Assembly (NCBI RefSeq): GCF_016765655.2
Contig: NZ_CP086106.1
Location: forward strand, 6,284,501 to 6,348,500
Length of the DNA stretch: 64,000 bases
Direction: 5' to 3'
Source of the DNA: Skermanella mucosa
GTDB taxonomy: Bacteria > Pseudomonadota > Alphaproteobacteria > Azospirillales > Azospirillaceae
Under the pieces are notes generated by a model that was given only the letters and a program-made list of their open reading frames with translations, was not told the DNA's origin and did not search any database. Positions 55,121 to 63,861 of the stretch are shown here, in pieces. The translations under genes were made by a program, and so were the position numbers. Each line of letters begins with the position of its first letter. Within the stretch, counting starts at the first letter, position 1.

Positions 55121-56314
55121 ATGTCCGAGACGATCGCCAGCCTTGCCGACATCCTTCACCCGCTGACGGTGGAGGAGTTCTTCCGCGACTATCACGGCCG
55201 AAAGCCTCTCCACATCCCCGGTGCTGCCGGCAAGCTGGCCTCGGTCATGGATTGGCGGACGCTGTCGGGATTGCTCGGCCAGTCCGGCCTGTGGTCGTCC
55301 AAGTCGCTCCAGCTCGTGCTCGACACCCGCATCCTCGAAGCCCCGGACTATTGCCGGCCGGGACTGGACCGGGAAGGGCGGGAGGCCATGATGGCCGACC
55401 TGGACAAGGTCGGCACCTGGCTGCGGCGCGGCGCCTCGCTGGTGTGCAACGACATCGACAGCCTGACCCCCGGCCTGAAGGCGGTCGCCAACGCGCTGGA
55501 GCAGGGCCTCGGCGGCAAGGCGCAGGCCAATCTCTATTGCTCGTGGCGGGCGCACCAGGCGTTCGGCAGCCATTTCGACACCCACGACGTCTATGCCCTG
55601 CATGTGGAGGGGCAGAAGACCTGGCGGATCTACCAGCGCCATTTCGAGGACCCGATCGCCCATCCCTTCTTCAAGACCCTGGGGCAGGAGTTCCACGACA
55701 AGCACAAGGGCCCGGTCAGCCTGGAGGTCACGCTGAAGCCGGGCGACGTGCTGTACCTGCCGCGGGGCTGGTACCACGACGCGCTGGCCTCGGCCGAGAC
55801 CGCGATCCACATCGCCTTCGGCCTGACCTCGGTGATCGGGCTCGACCTGATCAGCATGCTGTTCGAGCGGGCGGTGCAGGACCCCCTGTTCCGCCGCACC
55901 GTGCCCCGGCCCGACGCTCCGGACGGAGCCATGGCGGAGCATCTGGCGGCGCTTGGCGCCCGGGTCGCGGAGTATGTGCGCGAGCCGGCCGTCGTCCAGC
56001 AGTTCGCCGCCTTCATGCGCGCGTACCATTACGACCGGGGCTCGCTCGACCTGCCGGGCGACGCCCTGGCGAAGCGCTGGCGCCGCCGCAGCGCCAGCCT
56101 CAAGGTGACCCGCGGCCCGGCCGGCTGGCAGCTCGGCGACGACCGCCGCGCGGTGCCGATCCCGCCGGGCGCCGAAGGTCCGGTTTCCTGGGTCGTCGGC
56201 CGCGAGAGCTTCACTGAGACCGAACTGGCCCAGGCGCATCCCGGCCTGAACGAGAAGGCCCGCCGCCAGCTGCTGACCGACCTGTCCAACATGAAGGTGG
56301 TCGAGGTGGCGTGA
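55121..56314 (+). CDS. JmjC/cupin-type 2-oxoglutarate oxygenase (ribosomal oxygenase-like)
   Basis: A 397-residue Fe(II)/2-oxoglutarate oxygenase of the cupin_4 group, whose best-known members hydroxylate ribosomal proteins. It starts LADILHPLTVEEFFRDY and GRKPLHIPG. Iron ligands are His151 and Asp153 (FGSHFDTHDVYALH) and His230 (AIHIAFG), with the double-stranded beta-helix motifs VEGQKTWRIYQRHF and LPRGWYHDA. The C-terminal third (about 250-397) is the usual dimerisation plus winged-helix region. The ATG at 55121 matches the family. Its stop abuts that of the convergent Doc toxin gene exactly. Confidence 0.88.
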   Translation: MSETIASLADILHPLTVEEFFRDYHGRKPLHIPGAAGKLASVMDWRTLSGLLGQSGLWSSKSLQLVLDTRILEAPDYCRPGLDREGREAMMADLDKVGTWLRRGASLVCNDIDSLTPGLKAVANALEQGLGGKAQANLYCSWRAHQAFGSHFDTHDVYALHVEGQKTWRIYQRHFEDPIAHPFFKTLGQEFHDKHKGPVSLEVTLKPGDVLYLPRGWYHDALASAETAIHIAFGLTSVIGLDLISMLFERAVQDPLFRRTVPRPDAPDGAMAEHLAALGARVAEYVREPAVVQQFAAFMRAYHYDRGSLDLPGDALAKRWRRRSASLKVTRGPAGWQLGDDRRAVPIPPGAEGPVSWVVGRESFTETELAQAHPGLNEKARRQLLTDLSNMKVVEVA

Positions 56315-56767
56315 TCAGGGATCGGGGTCGATGGGATAGGAGTGGTCGGCCACCCAGTCGCGGAACCTGTCTTCCGACAGCGCGCCCGCGGCGAGATCCA
56401 GGATCCTGTCGGCCGCTTCGCGCTCGGTCGCGTCGAGTTCGAACCCGTTCAGGCCGAGCGTGACGCCGAGCGCCACGAAGGCTGCCCGCTTGTTGCCGTC
56501 CACGCAAGGATGGCTTCGGCATATGCTGACGCACAATGCCGCCGCCAGGTCGAAGATCGTCAGCCTGTCGTCACCGTAGGCGATGAGTTGGAAAGGCCGG
56601 GCCAGCGATGCCTCCAGCCCTCCACGATCGCGCAATCCCGGAGCCCCGCCATGCTCCGCCAGCAATTCGCCATGAAGGTCGAGGAGCGCCTGCAAAGGCG
56701 GGTTCAGGAAGCGCCGGCCCTGGATCGTCGCTTCTTCGACAACCGGGCTCATTCCGGCCGGGCTCAT
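56315..56767 (-). CDS. Type II toxin, Doc/Fic (death-on-curing) family
   Basis: A 150-residue Fic-fold protein. The catalytic loop is HPCVDGNKRAAFVAL, compared with the consensus HxFx(D/N)xNKR; the Phe is Cys here. Upstream are GLRDRGGLEASLARPFQLI and FDLAAALCVSICRSHP. Doc toxins phosphorylate EF-Tu and stop translation; Gly in place of Ala between D and N (DGN) and chain length fit the Doc branch. It is downstream of an AbrB-type antitoxin, overlapping it by four bases, so synthesis is coupled. Confidence 0.9.
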   Translation of the reverse strand: MSPAGMSPVVEEATIQGRRFLNPPLQALLDLHGELLAEHGGAPGLRDRGGLEASLARPFQLIAYGDDRLTIFDLAAALCVSICRSHPCVDGNKRAAFVALGVTLGLNGFELDATEREAADRILDLAAGALSEDRFRDWVADHSYPIDPDP

Positions 56768-56988
56768 TTTGAAAGGATCGCCATGGTGCGGCGATAGCGT
56801 GCCGCGAAGCGCCGTCCGATCTCCATCGCCTGATTGTATCCGTCATCCGCCTTGGTGATCTCGATCTTTCCATCCCGGACGTCGATTGCGACCTCGTCGC
56901 CTCGGCTCAGCCCGGCCGAGGCAAGCACGTCGCGGGGTACGGTCAGGCCAGTCGAATTGCCGATCTTGGTCAGTTTGGTCGTGTGCAT
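56764..56988 (-). CDS. AbrB/MazE-family antitoxin
   Basis: A 74-residue SpoVT/AbrB-fold DNA-binding protein: KLTKIGNSTGLTVPRDVL and ASAGLSRGDEVAIDVRDGKI form the swapped-hairpin barrel. The C-terminal tail (AMEIGRRFAARYRRTMAIL) presumably wraps round the Doc toxin. The start at 56988 (MHTTKLTK) is preferred; an upstream ATG at 57015 would add nine residues. It is the first gene of the pair and likely represses it through the palindrome at 57020-57039. Confidence 0.9.
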   Translation of the reverse strand: MHTTKLTKIGNSTGLTVPRDVLASAGLSRGDEVAIDVRDGKIEITKADDGYNQAMEIGRRFAARYRRTMAILSK

Positions 56989-57019
56989 GGTGGCCTCGCC
57001 TCTGTGACTGTCCAATCAT

Positions 57020-57039
57020 GTAATAACGTCCGTTATTAC
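57020..57039. promoter_or_regulatory. Palindromic operator of the Doc/AbrB locus
   Basis: GTAATAACG-TC-CGTTATTAC is a perfect 9-bp inverted repeat with a two-base spacer, AT-rich in a GC-rich setting, 31 bp upstream of the antitoxin start. Such palindromes are typical autoregulatory sites of toxin-antitoxin operons, bound here presumably by the AbrB-fold antitoxin. Confidence 0.75.
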
Positions 57040-57085
57040 GTCAAGGAGTATCCACGACGATTGGGCCCGATAGCCTTTGCCCAAC

Positions 57086-57117
57086 GAAAACGGGGCGGTG
57101 GTTCGCACCACCGCCCC
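57086..57117 (-). terminator. Rho-independent terminator of porin 1
   Basis: An 11-bp GC-rich stem (GGGGCGGTGGT, 57092-57102, with ACCACCGCCCC, 57107-57117) and a four-base loop. On the minus strand it is followed by GTTTTCG. It lies 48 bp past the stop of the porin at 57165. Confidence 0.85.
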
Positions 57118-57164
57118 GGTTCCGAAGCCTCCAGGACCTCCGGCCCGCGAGGGCCGGGCGGTTC

Positions 57165-58301
57165 TTAGAAGTTCAGGCGGGTGCTGACGACCCAGACGTA
57201 GCCGTCGGTGCTGACCTTGTTGGAGGCGGCCGTCGCGGCGGCGCTCGTCTTCAGGTCTTCCTCGAGGTACATCAGGTCGGACTGGATCAGGAAGCCCGGA
57301 GCCAGGACGTAGGTGCCGCTCAGGCCATAGAGCTCGTAGCTGTCGGCGTAGGTGCCCGGAGCGCGCTTGTAGCCCTCGGAGTCCGAGTAGAACAGGCCGA
57401 CGGTGGCCGGGCCGGTGGTGTAGGTGGCGCCGACGTTCCAGGCATGCTGGTCGCCGCTGTCGGTCCGGACCGGAACGTTGAAGTTCTCGGCGTCGATGTA
57501 GCTGCCGCCGAACTTGAAGCCGGCATAGCCGACCTGACCGCCGAGCTGCCAAGCGGTGAAGTCCTTCAGGGCCGGGGTGCCGGTGGCACCCTTGCCGTTG
57601 CCGCTGGTGCCGGTGGCGCTCGCGGAGACGGACACGCCGCTGAACTCGCCGACATAGTTCAGGCCGAATTCCAGGAAGTCGGAGTAGCCCGAGGTGTTCT
57701 TGGTGGTGACGACGTTCTGCGCTTCGTCACCGTTCTCCGGGGTGTAGCTGAAGCCGCCCTGGAAGCCCATGAAGCGCGGGGTCAGGTACATGATCTTGGT
57801 CGCGTCGCTGCTGTCCGGCGCCTTGATGGCGGCGCCCCAGGGCGTACGGCCCAGTTCGTAGGTGCCGGTCTTGCCGGGGAACGTCACGCCGGTGACGGAA
57901 ATGAAATCAAGCCCGTCGCCGTCGAGGGCGTCGACGCCGGTCAGCGGGGCGTAGATCGCCAGGGTGTCGGCGGCGCCGTCGAAGTCGCCCATCTCGATAC
58001 GGCCCCAGGAGCCGGCGAGATAGACCGACGCCTCGTCGGTGCCGACGCTGGCGGTGGTGCCGTTCTGCAGCTCGACCTTGGCGCCGTACAGCAGGCCGTT
58101 GTCGGCCTTGCCGTCGGCCTTGATCACGATCTCGGTCTCGAGCTGGAACTCCCGCTCGGTGCCGTTGACCAGATTGTTGTCGTAGATGGCCGCGAAGAAT
58201 TCGGTGTAGCCGCCCAGGGTGACCTTGATCTGTGCGTTGGCGGCGGAAGCGAAGCCGGCGACGGCGGCGAGCGCGGTGGTGGCGAGGAGGATGTTCCTCA
58301 T
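57165..58301 (-). CDS. Outer-membrane porin (Gram-negative porin family), copy 1
   Basis: A 378-residue beta-barrel. A signal peptide (NILLATTALAAVAGFASAANA) precedes alternating amphipathic strands with frequent Gly/aromatic residues: KVTLGGYTEFFAAIYDNN, AKVELQNGTT, DEASVYLAGSWGRIEMGDFDG, TYTTGPATVGLFYSDSEG. It ends in the outer-membrane signal STRLNF with a terminal Phe. The family normally forms 16-stranded trimers. It is closely related to the porin just upstream (58535-59620), sharing motifs such as VELQNGTT and SVGTDEASVYL, and has its own terminator. Selectivity cannot be read. Confidence 0.92.
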   Translation of the reverse strand: MRNILLATTALAAVAGFASAANAQIKVTLGGYTEFFAAIYDNNLVNGTEREFQLETEIVIKADGKADNGLLYGAKVELQNGTTASVGTDEASVYLAGSWGRIEMGDFDGAADTLAIYAPLTGVDALDGDGLDFISVTGVTFPGKTGTYELGRTPWGAAIKAPDSSDATKIMYLTPRFMGFQGGFSYTPENGDEAQNVVTTKNTSGYSDFLEFGLNYVGEFSGVSVSASATGTSGNGKGATGTPALKDFTAWQLGGQVGYAGFKFGGSYIDAENFNVPVRTDSGDQHAWNVGATYTTGPATVGLFYSDSEGYKRAPGTYADSYELYGLSGTYVLAPGFLIQSDLMYLEEDLKTSAAATAASNKVSTDGYVWVVSTRLNF

Positions 58302-58471
58302 TGCTTTGACTCCCTTGGAGAACCTTTGAATTACCCAATCTTTCGGGGCTGCGAATTTGGATAATCCTTTATGGGTAATCCTTGCAATCGGCTATTACCA
58401 TCGGCCGTGTAGAAGCGCCCACACTGTGACGCGTTAGACACATCGCCATCGTCGGACCTCCCGGAATCGGA

Positions 58472-58499
58472 AACGGCGGCATCCGGGGATGCCGCCGTT
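58472..58499 (-). terminator. Hairpin downstream of porin 2
   Basis: AACGGCGGCATCC (58472-58484) and GGATGCCGCCGTT (58487-58499) form a 13-bp perfect stem with a tiny loop, 36 bp past the porin stop. The arms end in TT/AA rather than a long U-tract, so termination strength is uncertain. Confidence 0.65.
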
Positions 58500-58534
58500 C
58501 CTGGGCCGGTGAAGCGGGCGAGTATCCGCCGGGA

Positions 58535-59620
58535 TCAGAAGTCGAGGCGGGTGCCGACCACGAAGACGTAGCCGTCGTTGTTGCCCTTGACCGTGGCGCC
58601 GCGGGTGCCGGTCAGGACGTCGTCCTCGAAGAAGGTGACTTCGGTCTCCAGGATCATGCCGGGGGCCAGTGCGTAGGTGGCGCCCACGCTGAAGGCCTGA
58701 TAGTCGTCGCTGTAGTCGGTCGAACCGCCGTATGCTGCCGTATAGCCCTGGGCGTTCAGGTAGCTGGCGGCGACGGCGACCGGGCCGGCGGTATAGCTGC
58801 CGCCGACATGCCAGGCGGTCTGGTCGTCGTCGATGGCGCCCGTGGTCGGCAGCAGGAAGTCGCCGGCATCGACATAGCCGCCGCCGAAGGCGAAGCCGCC
58901 GAAGGTGAACTGGGCACCCAGGTTCCAGGCGGTGAAGTCCTCGACCCCGCTGTTGGTGCCGCTGGACGCCGTGGTCAGGGTGGCGCCGAGCGCCACGCCC
59001 AGGCCCGAGAACTCGCCGGTATAGTTGATGCCGAACTCGCCGACGTCCTTGTAGGTGCTGGTCGTCTTGAGCGCGACGACGCTCTGCGCCTGGTTGTCGG
59101 CTTCCGGCGTGTAGCTGGCGCCGGCCTGGAAGCCCGCGATGCGCGGGGTCAGGTACATGATCTTGGTCGAGTCGCCGCTGTTCGGGATATGCATGCCGAA
59201 GTTCGGCTGGCCGCCCGCGAAGTCGGAATAGTCGCCGTCGATCTGCTCCACGCCGACCACGGGCGCGTAGATCTTCAGGGTGTCGGACGCGCCGTCGAAA
59301 TCGCCCAGCTCAAGCCGCCCCCAGGTGCCGCCCAGATAAACCGAAGCCTCGTCGGTGCCGACGCTGTTGGTCGTGCCGTTCTGCAGCTCGACCTTGGTGC
59401 CGTACAGCAGGCCGTTGTCGGCCTTGCCGTCGGCCCTGATCACGATCTCGGTCTCCAGCTGGAACTCCCGGCTGGTGCGGTCGGAGCCGGTGTCGTCGTC
59501 ATAGGTCGCGGCGAAGAACTCGGTGTAGCCGCCAAGGGTGACGGTGACCTGCGCCTGGGCCTGCGCGGCGAACGCGCAGACGGCTGCGGTGGCGGTCGTG
59601 GCGAGAAGGAGCTTGCGCAT
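58535..59620 (-). CDS. Outer-membrane porin (Gram-negative porin family), copy 2
   Basis: A 361-residue porin, paralogue of the neighbouring copy. A signal peptide (KLLLATTATAAVCAFAAQAQA) is followed by VTVTLGGYTEFFAATYDDD, SREFQLETEIVIRADGKADN, GTKVELQNGTTNSVGTDEAS and a terminal strand VVGTRLDF with a C-terminal Phe. Loop lengths differ from copy 1, with the N-terminal third best conserved, consistent with tandem duplication and divergence of pore loops. The 233 bp between the two genes presumably carries copy 1's own promoter. Confidence 0.92.
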   Translation of the reverse strand: MRKLLLATTATAAVCAFAAQAQAQVTVTLGGYTEFFAATYDDDTGSDRTSREFQLETEIVIRADGKADNGLLYGTKVELQNGTTNSVGTDEASVYLGGTWGRLELGDFDGASDTLKIYAPVVGVEQIDGDYSDFAGGQPNFGMHIPNSGDSTKIMYLTPRIAGFQAGASYTPEADNQAQSVVALKTTSTYKDVGEFGINYTGEFSGLGVALGATLTTASSGTNSGVEDFTAWNLGAQFTFGGFAFGGGYVDAGDFLLPTTGAIDDDQTAWHVGGSYTAGPVAVAASYLNAQGYTAAYGGSTDYSDDYQAFSVGATYALAPGMILETEVTFFEDDVLTGTRGATVKGNNDGYVFVVGTRLDF

Positions 59621-59780
59621 CTGTTTTCCCCGTAATGACTTCTGGTCTATCGACCGTTCGGCTTATTGTTGTGATTTTCGGGATATGAGCCGCAAATGCT
59701 TTCTATCGCGCCGCCATAGACAACCTGAGACCGTAACAATTTTGCCACTTATGTGGTAACTAAAACGGAGAGAAGCGTTT

Positions 59781-60073
59781 ATGGAGCTTGGCGGCTGGGT
59801 GTACATGATGGCGAATCGACCGGACGGAACGCTCTATGTCGGCGTCACTGCCGATCTCGCCCGACGCGTTTAAGAGCACCGCGAACGCGCGTCGGACGGC
59901 TTCACAAAGCGCTACAACATACAGCGTCTGGTGTGGATCGAGCGGCACACGACATCCGCCTCGCGATCCAGCGCGAGAAGAACATCAAGCACTGGCCACG
60001 GGCGTGGAAGGTGGCGCTGATCGTCGCCGCCAATCCGGAATGGAGGGACCTGTACGAGGACCTGATGAAGTGA
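59781..60073 (+). pseudogene. GIY-YIG endonuclease-like gene, inactivated
   Basis: The frame from ATG 59781 gives GGWVYMMANRPDGTLYVGVT and DLARRV, then a TAA at 59871-59873 (where a Trp or Gln codon would fit) followed by EHRERASDGFTKRYNIQRLV. Near 59955 one base is missing, after which another frame reads DIRLAIQREKNIKHWPRAWK and the family end NPEWRDLYEDLMK. Together these make one small GIY-YIG protein of about 97 residues broken by a stop and a frameshift. Free-standing copies of this family are common in alphaproteobacteria and their role is unclear. Confidence 0.85.
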
Positions 60074-60190
60074 CCGGCGCTTCTCCTTTTTGCTGGGGGG
60101 CCTGTGTCCCCTTCCTTTCCCCACGGCCTTCCGTCCCCTTTCGCCGCGGCCTCCGCTCCCCTTCCCAACAGGCACCCGCCACCCCCTTTC

Positions 60191-60416
60191 CGTCATGACC
60201 GGGCTTGACCCGGTCATCGTCCTGCATGGAGACGCCTCGCTGCCGCCTGCGGGAGATAGCCGGGTCAAGCCCGGCTATGACGAATGGGGAGGAAGGGAAG
60301 CGGAAAGGAAGCGAAAGGGAAGCGGAAAGGAAGCGGGAGAGTCGGAGAGCGCACCGAGCCGCTCCCGCTCCCCCCTCCCCCCTCCGTCATGACCAGGCTT
60401 GACCCGGTCATCGTCC
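60191..60416. repeat. Three copies of a dispersed palindromic repeat, with purine-rich spacer
   Basis: Copies at 60191-60222, 60255-60282 (inverted) and 60385-60416 share the core GGCTTGACCCGG flanked by TCATGACC or GGTCATCG. Each copy is partly palindromic (CCGGG...CCCGG). Between the second and third copies is a purine tract built from AAGGAAGCG-type units (about 60288-60340). This 453-bp region (60074-60526) has no convincing gene. Confidence 0.8.
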
Positions 60417-60526
60417 GGCGGCCGGCAGGGGCGGGGACCCGCAGCCCCCTTCGGAGCATCCCGTTTGACCGATCGCTTGCGCTCGCACACGCCTTTGGTC
60501 TAATTTCCGGCGCCCGAACCGCAGAG

Positions 60527-61141
60527 ATGTCAGACAAAATGGCCCGTTTTCCGCTTTCCACCGTTCAGATGCGCAACACCCCCGGGGCGCCGACCCGGCG
60601 CAAGTCGGCCGCAGCCCTGCTGGGCGTGCTCGGCGCAACGCTGCTGCTGAGCGGTTGCGGCGGCGTCCAGCCGGAAGCCAAGTTCCCCGATCCGGACGAG
60701 GACAAGCGGTACCGCTACGGCAGCTTGCTGGGCGGCGAGGGCGGCTTCACGCTGCTCGGCCCGCGCCGCGCCGAGTCCGGGCCGCAGGACGGCCAGGGCA
60801 TCGGCGTCAACAGCTACCTGTGGCGCGCCTCGCTCGACACGCTGGCCTTCATGCCGATCGCCTCGGCCGATCCGTTCGGCGGCGTGATCCTGACCGACTG
60901 GTATTCCCCGCCGGAAACGCCGAACGAGCGGTTCAAGGTCAACCTCTACATCCTCGACCGGCAGCTCCGCGCCGACGGGGTGCGGGTCAGCGTCTTCCGG
61001 CAGCAGCGCGCCGGGACCGGACCCAACGGCGGCGAATGGCGGGACTCGGGCGTCAGCACGGAAACGGCGAGCCGGCTGGAGGACACCATCCTGACGCGCG
61101 CCCGCCAGATCCGGATCGCGCAGACCGCCGACAGCCAATAG
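60527..61141 (+). CDS. DUF3576 lipoprotein
   Basis: A predicted outer- or inner-membrane lipoprotein of the DUF3576 family, found in alphaproteobacteria next to leuS. The lipobox is LLLSGC with the lipidated Cys at residue 44 from this start; if translation begins at 60569 (MRNTPG) the signal is a more typical 29 residues. The mature part shows GIGVNSYLWRASLDTLAFM, ADPFGGVILTDWYSPPETPNE and RFKVNLYILDRQLRADGVRV. Function unknown. leuS starts 127 bp downstream on the same strand. Confidence 0.9.
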   Translation: MSDKMARFPLSTVQMRNTPGAPTRRKSAAALLGVLGATLLLSGCGGVQPEAKFPDPDEDKRYRYGSLLGGEGGFTLLGPRRAESGPQDGQGIGVNSYLWRASLDTLAFMPIASADPFGGVILTDWYSPPETPNERFKVNLYILDRQLRADGVRVSVFRQQRAGTGPNGGEWRDSGVSTETASRLEDTILTRARQIRIAQTADSQ

Positions 61142-61268
61142 GCTTCCCGAGGCGGGGATTTTCAGGGCTCCGGCGGGAACGATCGGCCGGGGCCGACGAT
61201 AGACGATAGTGCATCGGTGAAGTGTCGCCCGCCCTGCTTGGGCATCGGGGCGCGGTGAGGAATGGTTC

Positions 61269-63833
61269 ATGTCGCGGTACAACTCCAAGGAAACGGAAGC
61301 CAAGTGGCAGGCGGTCTGGGACGAGCACGGAAGCTTCGTCGCCCACGAGGACCCCTCCCGGCCGAAATACTACGTGCTGGAGATGTTCCCCTACCCGTCG
61401 GGGCGGCTCCATGTCGGCCATGCCCGCAACTACGCCATCGGCGACATGGTGGCGCGCTACAAGCGGGCGCGCGGCTTCAACGTGCTCCATCCCATGGGCT
61501 GGGACGCCTTCGGCCTGCCGGCGGAGAACGCCGCGATCGCCAACAAGGTGCATCCCGCGACCTGGACCTACGAGAACATCGCGACCATGCGCGCCCAGCT
61601 CAAGACGCTGGGCCTGGCTTATGACTGGACGCGCGAGATCGCGACCTGCGCGCCCGAATACTACCGCCACGAGCAGAAGATCTTCCTGGACTTCCTGAAG
61701 GCGGGCCTGGCCTACCGCAAGGAAAGCTGGGTCAACTGGGACCCGGTCGAAAACACCGTGCTGGCCAACGAGCAGGTGATCGACGGCCGCGGCTGGCGCT
61801 CCGGCGCTCCGGTCGAGAAGCGCAAGCTCAGCCAGTGGTTCCTCAAGATCACCCAGTACGCCGACGAGCTGCTGGAAGCCATCGGTACGCTCGACCGCTG
61901 GCCGGACAAGGTCCGGACCATGCAGGAGAAGTGGATCGGCAAGTCCTCCGGCCTGCGCTTCACCTTCGACCTGGCGGACGATCCGGAAAAGATCGAGGTC
62001 TTCACCACCCGGCCCGACACGCTGTTCGGCGCCAGCTTCGTCGCGGTGTCACCCAACCATCCGCTGGCGGCCCGGCTGGCGGCGTCCAATCCCGACCTCG
62101 CGGCCTTCATCGCGGAATGCAACCGCATCGGCACCAGCGAGGCGGCGATCGAGACGGCGGAGAAGCTGGGCTTCGACACCGGGCTCAAGGCGATCCACCC
62201 CTTCGTCGAGGGCCGGACCGTGCCGGTCCACGTCGCCAACTTCGTGCTGATGGAATACGGTACCGGCGCCATCTTCGGCTGCCCGGCCCACGACCAGCGC
62301 GACCTGGACTTCGCCCGCAAGTACGGCCTGCCCGTGCTGCCCGTCGTCGTCCCCGACGGTGCCGACCCGGCCGCGTTCGAGGTCGGGACCGAGGCCTATG
62401 TCGGTCCCGGCCACTTGGCGAACTCCGCCTTCCTCGACGGGATGGAGGTCGAAGCCGCCAAGCGCGCCGTGATCGACCGCATGGAGGAAGCCGGCAAGGG
62501 CGAGGGCACCACCATCTACCGCCTGCGCGACTGGGGCGTCAGCCGCCAGCGCTACTGGGGCTGCCCGATCCCGGTGATCCATTGCGAAAAGTGCGGCATC
62601 GTCCCGGTGCCGGAACAGGATCTGCCGGTGGAGTTGCCGACCGACGTCAGCTTCGACCAGCCGGGCAACCCGCTGGACCACCATCCGACCTGGAAGCACA
62701 CGACCTGCCCGACCTGCGGCGGCGAGGCCCGGCGGGAGACCGACACCTTCGACACCTTCTTCGAAAGCTCCTGGTACTTCGCGCGCTTCTGCTCGCCGCA
62801 CGACACGGCGACCGCGTTCGACCGGGGTGCTGCCGACTACTGGCTGCCGGTGGACCAGTATATCGGCGGCGTCGAGCATGCGGTGCTCCACCTGCTCTAT
62901 TCCCGCTTCTTCACCCGCGCCCTCAAGGACTGCGGCTACCTCGCCGTGGCCGAGCCCTTCGCGGGGCTGATGACCCAGGGCATGGTGACCCACGCGACCT
63001 ACCGCGACGCCTCCGGCCAGTGGCTCTATCCGGAGGAGGTCGAGCAGCGGGACGGCCAAGCCGTCAAGCGCGGCACCGGCGAGGCGGTGGAGGCCGGCCG
63101 GCTGGAGAAGATGAGCAAGTCGAAGAAGAACGTCGTCGGCTTGGAGCACATCATCGACACCTACGGCGCGGACACCATGCGGCTGCTGCTGCTGTCCGAC
63201 AGCCCGCCGGAACGCGACCTGGAATGGACCGAATCGGGCATCGACGGCGCCTGGCGCTACGTCGCCCGCGTCTGGCGGCTGATCACCGAGCCGGCGGTGC
63301 CCCTGGCCGCCTCCGGCACCCCGGCCCCGGCGGAGATCTCCGAGAAGGGACAGGCGGTCCGCCGGATCGTCCACAAGACGATCGACGGCTTCGGCGACGA
63401 CGTCGAGAAGTTCCGTTTCAACAAGGCCGTCGCCCGCGCCCGCGAGCTGACCAACGCCCTGGCCGAGCTGGATGGCAAGGGCGCCGGCGAGGACTGGGTG
63501 CTGCGGGAAGGTTACGAGACCCTGGTCAAGCTGATCGGCCCGATGATGCCCCATCTGGGCGAGGAGCTGTGGCAGGGGCTGGGGCATTCCACCCTGCTGA
63601 CCGAGTCGCCCTGGCCCGAGGCCGACCCGGCCCTGGTGGTGGACGAGAGCGTCGTGGTCGCGGTGCAGGTCAACGGCAAGCTGCGCGCCCAGATCCCCCT
63701 GCCGCGCGACGCCGCCGAGGACGCCGCGCGCGAGGCGGCGCTGGCCGACGCCAACGTCCAGCGGGCGATGGACGGCAAACCGATCCGCAAGCTGATCTAT
63801 GTGCCCAACCGGATCGTCAATGTGGTGGTCTGA
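61269..63833 (+). CDS. leuS: Leucyl-tRNA synthetase
   Basis: Charges tRNA-Leu with leucine. The 854-residue class I enzyme contains the HIGH-type motif in [14 protein letters not shown], the editing domain (about residues 220-410, with [12 protein letters not shown] and [17 protein letters not shown]), a zinc region (CEKCG, CPTCGG), [10 protein letters not shown] with the KMSKS loop, and the C-terminal anticodon-binding and end domains ([11 protein letters not shown]). All catalytic parts are intact. The ATG at 61269 is standard. holA begins 28 bp after the stop. Confidence 0.98.
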   Translation: MSRYNSKETEAKWQAVWDEHGSFVAHEDPSRPKYYVLEMFPYPSGRLHVGHARNYAIGDMVARYKRARGFNVLHPMGWDAFGLPAENAAIANKVHPATWTYENIATMRAQLKTLGLAYDWTREIATCAPEYYRHEQKIFLDFLKAGLAYRKESWVNWDPVENTVLANEQVIDGRGWRSGAPVEKRKLSQWFLKITQYADELLEAIGTLDRWPDKVRTMQEKWIGKSSGLRFTFDLADDPEKIEVFTTRPDTLFGASFVAVSPNHPLAARLAASNPDLAAFIAECNRIGTSEAAIETAEKLGFDTGLKAIHPFVEGRTVPVHVANFVLMEYGTGAIFGCPAHDQRDLDFARKYGLPVLPVVVPDGADPAAFEVGTEAYVGPGHLANSAFLDGMEVEAAKRAVIDRMEEAGKGEGTTIYRLRDWGVSRQRYWGCPIPVIHCEKCGIVPVPEQDLPVELPTDVSFDQPGNPLDHHPTWKHTTCPTCGGEARRETDTFDTFFESSWYFARFCSPHDTATAFDRGAADYWLPVDQYIGGVEHAVLHLLYSRFFTRALKDCGYLAVAEPFAGLMTQGMVTHATYRDASGQWLYPEEVEQRDGQAVKRGTGEAVEAGRLEKMSKSKKNVVGLEHIIDTYGADTMRLLLLSDSPPERDLEWTESGIDGAWRYVARVWRLITEPAVPLAASGTPAPAEISEKGQAVRRIVHKTIDGFGDDVEKFRFNKAVARARELTNALAELDGKGAGEDWVLREGYETLVKLIGPMMPHLGEELWQGLGHSTLLTESPWPEADPALVVDESVVVAVQVNGKLRAQIPLPRDAAEDAAREAALADANVQRAMDGKPIRKLIYVPNRIVNVVV

Positions 63834-63861
63834 TCCCGCGGCCCGCCAGGGGATGTAGGCG

